NCBI RefSeq assembly: GCF_000429625.1
Contig: NZ_AUCF01000040.1
Span: 1 to 43,632 of the forward strand
Length of the DNA stretch: 43,632 nt
Origin: Azospirillum halopraeferens DSM 3675
GTDB taxonomy: Bacteria > Pseudomonadota > Alphaproteobacteria > Azospirillales > Azospirillaceae
Direction of reading: 5' to 3'
The notes under the pieces are model-generated. The model saw nothing but the letters and a program-made list of their open reading frames with translations. It did not search any database and was not told where the DNA came from. Of the stretch, positions 38,855 through 43,632 are shown one piece after another. The position numbers and the translations under genes were made by a program. Position 1 is the first letter of the stretch; the number at the start of each line of letters is the position of its first letter.

Positions 38855-38929
38855 GGACGGCGCGGCGACGCGTACCGGAAAAGGCCCCCGCCGACACAAC
38901 CGGGGCCGTGAACAGAGGAGGCATTGGAC

Positions 38930-39769
38930 GTGAAGAAGACCGTTGCGGCGCTGGCATTCGGCGCCATCCTGGCCATCGCGGTGTCCCCCGCCGCGGCGCA
39001 GGACAAGTGGAGCAAGATCCGCATCGCCACCGAGGGCGCCTACGCCCCGTGGAACGCCACCGCCCCGTCGGGCGAGCTGATCGGATTCGAGGTGGATCTG
39101 GCCCGCGAGCTGTGCCGGAAGATGAACGCCGAATGCCAGATCCTGGCGCAGGACTGGGACGGCATCATCCCGGCGCTCCAGCAGGGCAAGTACGACGTCA
39201 TCATGGCCGGCATGTCCATCACCGACGAGCGCAAGCAGGTGATCGACTTCGCCGGCCCCTACGGCAGCGAACCCACCGCCTTTGCCACCATCAAGGGCAG
39301 CGCGCTGGCCGGGATGACCTTCGACCTGAAGGGCGTCGACCTCGCCACCGTGGAGCCGCAGGAGCAGCAGATCCTCGACGCACTGGCCAAGGCGCTTGAG
39401 GGCAAGACGGTGGGCGTGCAGACCTCCACCATCCAGGCCAACTTCATGGAGCGGCTGCTGCCGCAGGTGCGCATGCGCACCTACGGCACGCTGGACGAAG
39501 CGGGCATCGACCTGGTCAACGGCCGCCTCGACGCCATGCTCGGCGACCGCTCGGCGGCGCAGGAGATCGTCAAGAAGGAGGAGAGCCTGACCATGTTCGG
39601 CCCCAACTTCGTGCGCGGCGTGCTGGGCGAGGGCGTGGGGGCCGGCCTGCGCCAGCGTGACCAGGACCTGAAGGCGAAGCTCAACGCGGCGATCGCCGAG
39701 GCCAACGGCGACGGCACCATCGCCCGCCTGTCGGAGCAGTGGTTCGGCTACGACATCTCCGTGAAGTAA
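38930..39769 (+). CDS. Polar amino acid ABC transporter solute-binding protein
   Basis: A 279-residue periplasmic protein with a signal peptide (cleaved near AAAQ, residue 24). IATEGAYAPWNATAPSGELI and FEVDLARELCRKM are conserved features of the HisJ/ArgT/OccT group, as is DWDGIIPALQQGKYDVIMAG. Basic amino acids or opines are likely ligands, but this is not certain. The GTG at 38930 lies eight bases after AGAGGAGG; a TTG at 38924 is too close to that site. A strong hairpin follows its stop codon. Confidence 0.93.
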   Translation: MKKTVAALAFGAILAIAVSPAAAQDKWSKIRIATEGAYAPWNATAPSGELIGFEVDLARELCRKMNAECQILAQDWDGIIPALQQGKYDVIMAGMSITDERKQVIDFAGPYGSEPTAFATIKGSALAGMTFDLKGVDLATVEPQEQQILDALAKALEGKTVGVQTSTIQANFMERLLPQVRMRTYGTLDEAGIDLVNGRLDAMLGDRSAAQEIVKKEESLTMFGPNFVRGVLGEGVGAGLRQRDQDLKAKLNAAIAEANGDGTIARLSEQWFGYDISVK

Positions 39770-39779
39770 CCCGAGGACG

Positions 39780-39825
39780 CCCCCTCCGCCGCCCGGCGCC
39801 GGCGCTCCGGCACCGGCGGAGGGGG
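39780..39825 (+). repeat. Intercistronic hairpin between binding protein and permease genes
   Basis: CCCCCTCCGCCG (39780-39791) pairs perfectly with CGGCGGAGGGGG (39814-39825) around a 22-nt GC-rich loop, 11 bases after the stop codon. No T-run follows. Such hairpins after binding-protein genes are known to stabilise the upstream message and leave less permease message, as in malE-malF. Confidence 0.75.
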
Positions 39826-39845
39826 GGCCCGCTGCCGGACCCCCC

Positions 39846-40550
39846 ATGCTCGAACTCCTTTCCTTCGGCGACCGCGGCTGGGGCGACCAGCTTCTGATGG
39901 GCGCCGCCATGACGGTTGCCGTGTCGGTGTCGGCGTTCCTGCTGGGCCTCGTGTTCGGGGCGGCGGGGGCGGCGGCGAAGCTGGGCGGCAACCTGCTGCT
40001 GGCCGGCTTGGCGGAGGTCTACACCACCGTCATCCGCGGCGTGCCGGAACTGCTGGTCATCTACCTGCTGTTCTTCGGCGGCAGCGGCATGGTCATGGCG
40101 GTGGCCCGCGTCTTCGGCTACGACGGCTATGTGGAGGTGAACGCCTTCACCATCGGCGTCGTGGCCGTCGGGCTGATCTCCGGCGCCTATTCGACCGAGG
40201 TGATCCGCGGCGCGGTCCAGGCCGTGCCGCACGGCCAGATCGAGGCGGCCAAGGCGTGCGGCATGGGGCGCTGGCTGATCCTGCGCCGCGTGCTGGTGCC
40301 GCAGACCCTGCGCTTCGCCCTGCCGGGGCTGGGCAACGTGTGGCAGCTCACCCTGAAGGATACGTCGCTGATCTCGGTGACGGCGCTGGCGGAGATCATG
40401 CGCATGGCCCATGTGGCCGCCGGCTCGACCCGCGAGCCGTTCCTGTTCTACGCCACGGCGGCGGTGCTGTACCTGATCCTGACGTCGGTCTCCACCGCCG
40501 TGTTCGAGCGGGCGGAGCGCCACGCCATGCGCGGCGTGCGGAGGGCCTGA
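39846..40550 (+). CDS. Polar amino acid ABC transporter permease 1 (HisQ-like)
   Basis: A 234-residue inner-membrane protein with about five helices. The EAA loop is EAAKACGMGRWLILRRVLVPQ, contacting the ATPase. IRGVPELLVIYLLFFGG is the usual early motif of HisQ-type permeases. The ATG at 39846 begins a few bases after the hairpin. It ends two bases before the second permease, with which it should form a heterodimer. Confidence 0.95.
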   Translation: MLELLSFGDRGWGDQLLMGAAMTVAVSVSAFLLGLVFGAAGAAAKLGGNLLLAGLAEVYTTVIRGVPELLVIYLLFFGGSGMVMAVARVFGYDGYVEVNAFTIGVVAVGLISGAYSTEVIRGAVQAVPHGQIEAAKACGMGRWLILRRVLVPQTLRFALPGLGNVWQLTLKDTSLISVTALAEIMRMAHVAAGSTREPFLFYATAAVLYLILTSVSTAVFERAERHAMRGVRRA

Positions 40551-40552
40551 CG

Positions 40553-41242
40553 ATGAACTGGCAGCTCATGTGGGACAGCCTGCCCACGCTCCTGTCCGGC
40601 CTGCCCCTGACCGTCCAGCTCGTCGCCCTGGCCGAGGTGCTGGGGCTGGGGGTGGCCATGGGGACGGCGCTGATGCGCCTGTCCACCAGCCGCATCGCCG
40701 ACGCCGTCGCCCGCGCCTACGTCTTCGTTTTCCGCGGCACGCCGCTGCTGGTGCAGATCTTCCTGATCTACTACGGGCTGGGGCAGTTCCCGGTGATCCG
40801 CGAGAGCGTCCTGTGGGTGTTCCTGCGCGAGCCCTATTGGTGCGCGGTGCTGGCGCTGATGCTGAACACCGGGGCCTACACCAGCGAGATCATCCGCGGC
40901 GCCATCCTGTCGGTCCCGCACGGGCAGATGGAGGCGGCGCGGGCCTGCGGCATGTCGCGCTTCCTGATGTTCCGCCGCATCGTCGCCCCCATCGCCGTCC
41001 GCCAGGCGCTGCCCGCCTACGGCAACGAGGTGATCCTGATGGTCAAGGCCAGTTCTCTGGCCAGCACCATCACGCTGCTGGAGATCACCGGCTTGGCCCG
41101 CCGCCTGATCGCCCAGACCTACGCGGTGTTCGAGATCTTCATCCTGGCCGGCGCCATCTATCTGGCGCTGAACTTCCTGATCACCCGGCTGATCCGCTTC
41201 GCCGAATGGCGCCTGACCCCCTACCTGCGGGCGCGGGCGTAA
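40553..41242 (+). CDS. Polar amino acid ABC transporter permease 2 (HisM-like)
   Basis: A 229-residue inner-membrane permease. FRGTPLLVQIFLIYYGLGQF is a HisM-type motif, and the EAA loop is EAARACGMSRFLMFRRIVAP. It starts two bases after the first permease stop, with GGAGGG upstream in the end of that gene. It is the last gene of the transporter unit and converges on the nucleotidyltransferase gene 30 bases away; I see no terminator in that gap. Confidence 0.95.
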   Translation: MNWQLMWDSLPTLLSGLPLTVQLVALAEVLGLGVAMGTALMRLSTSRIADAVARAYVFVFRGTPLLVQIFLIYYGLGQFPVIRESVLWVFLREPYWCAVLALMLNTGAYTSEIIRGAILSVPHGQMEAARACGMSRFLMFRRIVAPIAVRQALPAYGNEVILMVKASSLASTITLLEITGLARRLIAQTYAVFEIFILAGAIYLALNFLITRLIRFAEWRLTPYLRARA

Positions 41243-41272
41243 CGGCCCCCGCGGCCGGTCGGGTCCGGACGC

Positions 41273-42373
41273 TCAGGGGCTGCCGTCGATCGGGAATCCG
41301 ATGTCTTCGGCGTTCCGGGGCCGGTTCCCTCCGGCCCGCCGGACGGCATCGGCCATCCGGTCCCGTTGCGCGTCCGGCAGTCGGGACAGGCCGTCGGCCA
41401 GGGCTTCCCGCCATTTCGGCCCCCTCGACCACGCTTCGATCCAGGCGTCCGATAGATCGTGGTGATGCCGGGACGCCATGGCTTCGATCAGCAGCCCGGC
41501 TTGGGCCACATCCTTATCGGCCTTCGATCGACCGTTCGGGTCCGCTCGCCGCCGCGCCGCGACGATCAGCTTGTGTACGGCATACCGTTCCGGTGCCGGC
41601 ACGCGGACCGGAACGCCGCCGGCGTGAAGCAGCACCGACCGGATCGGATCGTGGATCAGAAAATCGAGGAACCGCAGGGGCTGGGCAGCGGCCCCGCCGA
41701 GGGCCGGCATGGTGGCGGGCTTGCCCGGATGCTCATCCTTGCCTGTGTTGGGCACCAGGAATTCCACCAGAAAGCCTTTGCGGTTTCGGAACGCCGTGGC
41801 CTTCCGGGCGTCGGCGTGGTGCGGCACCTCCCGGAAGCTGTCGTCCGCCTGCCGGAGCACGTCGAGAATGGGCGGCAGGCTGTCCTCAACGGAGATGGAC
41901 ACCGAGTGGAACTGCGCGATGTCCACGTCCCCTGTGCGGAGATGAGCGGCGGGCAGCCGGACGCCCAGCAGGCCGGCGTAACACTGGAAGGCCAGCGTAC
42001 CGACCAGCACACCGCGCAGCCGGAACACGCCGGCCCGCCCCAGCGCCCCGACGAGGTCGCCGGTGAAGGCGTCCGGCGCCGGCAGCCCGGCGGCCTTGAG
42101 GGCGGACACCATCCGCCGCCGCTCGGTGAAGTCCGCCTTGAGGTCGCGGAACCGCTCGACGCGGGCGGCGATTCCCGGGTCGTCGGCGGGGCCGACGTAG
42201 CGGCTGTAGCGGTGGCCGTCCGCATACCCCTGGAAGTACCAGTAGCCCCGACCTTTCCGTTCCTTCTTCGAGAAGCTGCCGGACGCGGGGAACGCCTCGT
42301 CGAACTCGGCATCCAGGCATCGCTGTTCGAGGTCGGCGAACATGGTCTGGATCGCCAGCCCGAGGTCCCGCAT
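41273..42373 (-). CDS. GSU2403-like nucleotidyltransferase-fold protein
   Basis: A 366-residue cytoplasmic protein. The middle carries the nucleotidyltransferase signature: VLVGTLAFQCYAGLLGVRLP leading to TGDVDIAQ, with metal-ligand aspartates D149 and D151. The N-terminal ~100 residues are charged, with GYWYFQGYADGHRYSRYVGP resembling the GSU2403 family lead-in domain. The C-terminal half (PERYAVHKLIVAARRR) is helical. Substrate and role are not known; some members of this fold are toxins (AbiEii-like) or modify other molecules. GGAGAG lies about six bases before the ATG. It diverges from an Mrr-type nuclease gene. Confidence 0.82.
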   Translation of the reverse strand: MRDLGLAIQTMFADLEQRCLDAEFDEAFPASGSFSKKERKGRGYWYFQGYADGHRYSRYVGPADDPGIAARVERFRDLKADFTERRRMVSALKAAGLPAPDAFTGDLVGALGRAGVFRLRGVLVGTLAFQCYAGLLGVRLPAAHLRTGDVDIAQFHSVSISVEDSLPPILDVLRQADDSFREVPHHADARKATAFRNRKGFLVEFLVPNTGKDEHPGKPATMPALGGAAAQPLRFLDFLIHDPIRSVLLHAGGVPVRVPAPERYAVHKLIVAARRRADPNGRSKADKDVAQAGLLIEAMASRHHHDLSDAWIEAWSRGPKWREALADGLSRLPDAQRDRMADAVRRAGGNRPRNAEDIGFPIDGSP

Positions 42374-42556
42374 GCGGCTCTCCGATCCCGGTTGCCTTCA
42401 AAATAAGAATTTACAGACAACGGAACCGGCCGGCAACACGGGATGCCGAGAGACGGCTCCCGGACGGCGTCGCCTCGGCAATCGCCCTTGTTTCCCGCAC
42501 CCGGTCCGGTAGAATTTCGTCGGCCGATACGCCTTGAGGAACTCGGTGAGCCCGCA

Positions 42557-43483
42557 ATGACCATCCCCGATTTCCAGACCCTGATGCTCCCCGTGCTGAC
42601 AACCGCCGCCGGGGGTGGCGAGGTCCGCATCGGCGATGTGGTCGACCAGCTTGCCGACACGTTCGCTTTGACCGACGAAGAGCGAGCCCATCTTCTGCCG
42701 TCGGGCCGGCAGACGACCTTCGCCAACCGGGTCCACTGGGCGAAGAGCTACCTGACCAAAGCCGGGCTGGTGAACCTCACCCGGCGGGCACATTTCCGCA
42801 TCACGCCGGCCGGTCGGGATGTACTGAAGTCGCCGCCGGAGCGAATCACCATCCGATTCCTGGAGCAATTCCCGAGCTTCAAGGGCTTCCGCGATGGCGA
42901 GGCCGGAGCGGCCGAGTCTGCCGAAGCCGGCGAGGTCGTGCTGTCGGCTGCCGAAAGCCCTCTAACCCCCGATGAGGTGATGCGGCAGGCCCACCTGCGG
43001 ATCGAAGCGTCGCTGGCGGAGGAGATCCTCCAGCGGCTGCGGTCCGGCACGCCAGCCTTCTTCGAGAAGACGGTGGTCCGCCTGTTGATCACCATGGGCT
43101 ACGGCGGTTCCGTGGCGGAACTCGACAAGGCCCTGGTCGGCAAGTCGGGTGATGACGGCGTGGACGGCGTCATCGACCAGGACCCGCTCGGGCTGGATCG
43201 GGTCTATGTCCAGGCCAAGCGGTACGCCGACGGGAACACCGTCGGGGCGGGGGCGATCCGCGACTTCTTCGGCAGCCTGAACCTGTTCAAGGCGACCAAG
43301 GGGCTGTTCGTCACCACCTCCGCCTTCACCGCGTCGGCCAGGGAGACGGCCGACCGGCTCGGCACCCGCATCGTGCTGATCGACGGAATCCAACTGGCCA
43401 GGCTGATGATCCGGCACGAGGTCGGATGCCGGATCGAGGAGACTCTGCACATCAAGAGGGTGGACGAGGACTTCTTCGAATAG
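42557..43483 (+). CDS. mrr: Mrr-type restriction endonuclease (type IV)
   Basis: A 308-residue DNA-binding nuclease. The N-terminal winged-helix Mrr_N domain (about 3-92; TFANRVHWAKSYLTKAGLVN) leads through a linker to the Mrr catalytic domain (about 160-300). The PD-(D/E)XK-like site is E170, D200/D203 (SGDDGVDGVI) and Q219-A-K221 (VYVQAKRY). Family members cut modified DNA. The ATG at 42557 matches the family start (IPDFQTLMLPVL); the frame upstream to 42443 is not conserved. No methylase gene is nearby, which suits a modification-dependent nuclease. Confidence 0.94.
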   Translation: MTIPDFQTLMLPVLTTAAGGGEVRIGDVVDQLADTFALTDEERAHLLPSGRQTTFANRVHWAKSYLTKAGLVNLTRRAHFRITPAGRDVLKSPPERITIRFLEQFPSFKGFRDGEAGAAESAEAGEVVLSAAESPLTPDEVMRQAHLRIEASLAEEILQRLRSGTPAFFEKTVVRLLITMGYGGSVAELDKALVGKSGDDGVDGVIDQDPLGLDRVYVQAKRYADGNTVGAGAIRDFFGSLNLFKATKGLFVTTSAFTASARETADRLGTRIVLIDGIQLARLMIRHEVGCRIEETLHIKRVDEDFFE

Positions 43484-43632
43484 ACGTCGGACGCGCACAA
43501 CAGAGGTGCGCCGCGCACCGGGCCCGACGCCCCGTCAAGATCCGCAACCACAGGCCGTCCGGGGTGTCGCACGTCCGCGTCGCCCAAGCGGCGTCCAATC
43601 GGTCTGTGGCTCCGGGGAACGGTGTGGCAGTT
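43484..43632. other. Window end, no feature seen
   Basis: The last ~150 bases after mrr hold no open frame, hairpin or RNA gene that I can support; a neighbouring gene may begin beyond the edge. Confidence 0.5.

Overview
The window comes from the chromosome of a very GC-rich alphaproteobacterium. The very high G/C at third codon positions, the argG-rlmN-ialB neighbourhood, the large number of signalling proteins, a solitary amtB with a sigma-54-like promoter, an RpoE-ChrR pair and a full system I cytochrome c maturation operon all fit Rhodospirillales, most likely Azospirillum or a close relative. This placement is inference from gene content; no rRNA or tRNA gene is present to confirm it.

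Layout. 1-8071 (minus strand): a chemoreceptor cut by the window edge, lepA, a diguanylate cyclase response regulator and the hybrid histidine kinase that feeds it. 8123-10902 (minus): glgC-glgA for glycogen synthesis. 11443-12750: amtB, with a strong terminator. 12882-17042 (minus): a SAM methyltransferase, a DoxX protein, argG and two small paralogous membrane proteins. 17208-20117: an orphan PAS histidine kinase. 20171-21966 (minus): rlmN and ialB. 22236-23479: the ECF sigma factor RpoE and its zinc anti-sigma ChrR, with a matching autoregulatory promoter. 23500-27894: small housekeeping genes, namely a TrmH-type methyltransferase, a rhizobial-type asparaginase with an unusual histidine-rich tail, a rhodanese, a DUF1232 protein, an EamA transporter and a secreted protein. 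28162-35551: ccmABCDEFGHI, nine genes on one strand, several overlapping by 1-4 bases, closed by two hairpins. 35723-41242: a small acidic protein, an AspT/YidE-type transporter and a polar amino acid ABC transporter. 41273-43483: a nucleotidyltransferase-fold protein divergent from an Mrr-type restriction endonuclease, the most accessory-looking part of the window.

How the parts work together. CcmABCD move and load haem onto CcmE, CcmG and CcmH keep the apocytochrome cysteines reduced, and CcmF/H/I join haem to the protein. RpoE-ChrR is the singlet-oxygen response switch. The hybrid kinase and the GGDEF regulator next to it probably form one phosphorelay ending in c-di-GMP.

Between genes, the clearest unexplained structure is a family of hairpin elements placed directly on or after stop codons. 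A two-hairpin element of about 113 bp occurs after both lepA and doxX. Other hairpins sit at the ends of the methyltransferase, argG, rlmN and ccmB genes and after the ABC solute-binding protein gene. A second repeat type, made of CGGAT units about 9-10 bp apart, occurs twice. I did not find one large new multi-gene system. The best leads are the hairpin family, the asparaginase tail, the degenerate receiver in the hybrid kinase and the Mrr/nucleotidyltransferase pair.
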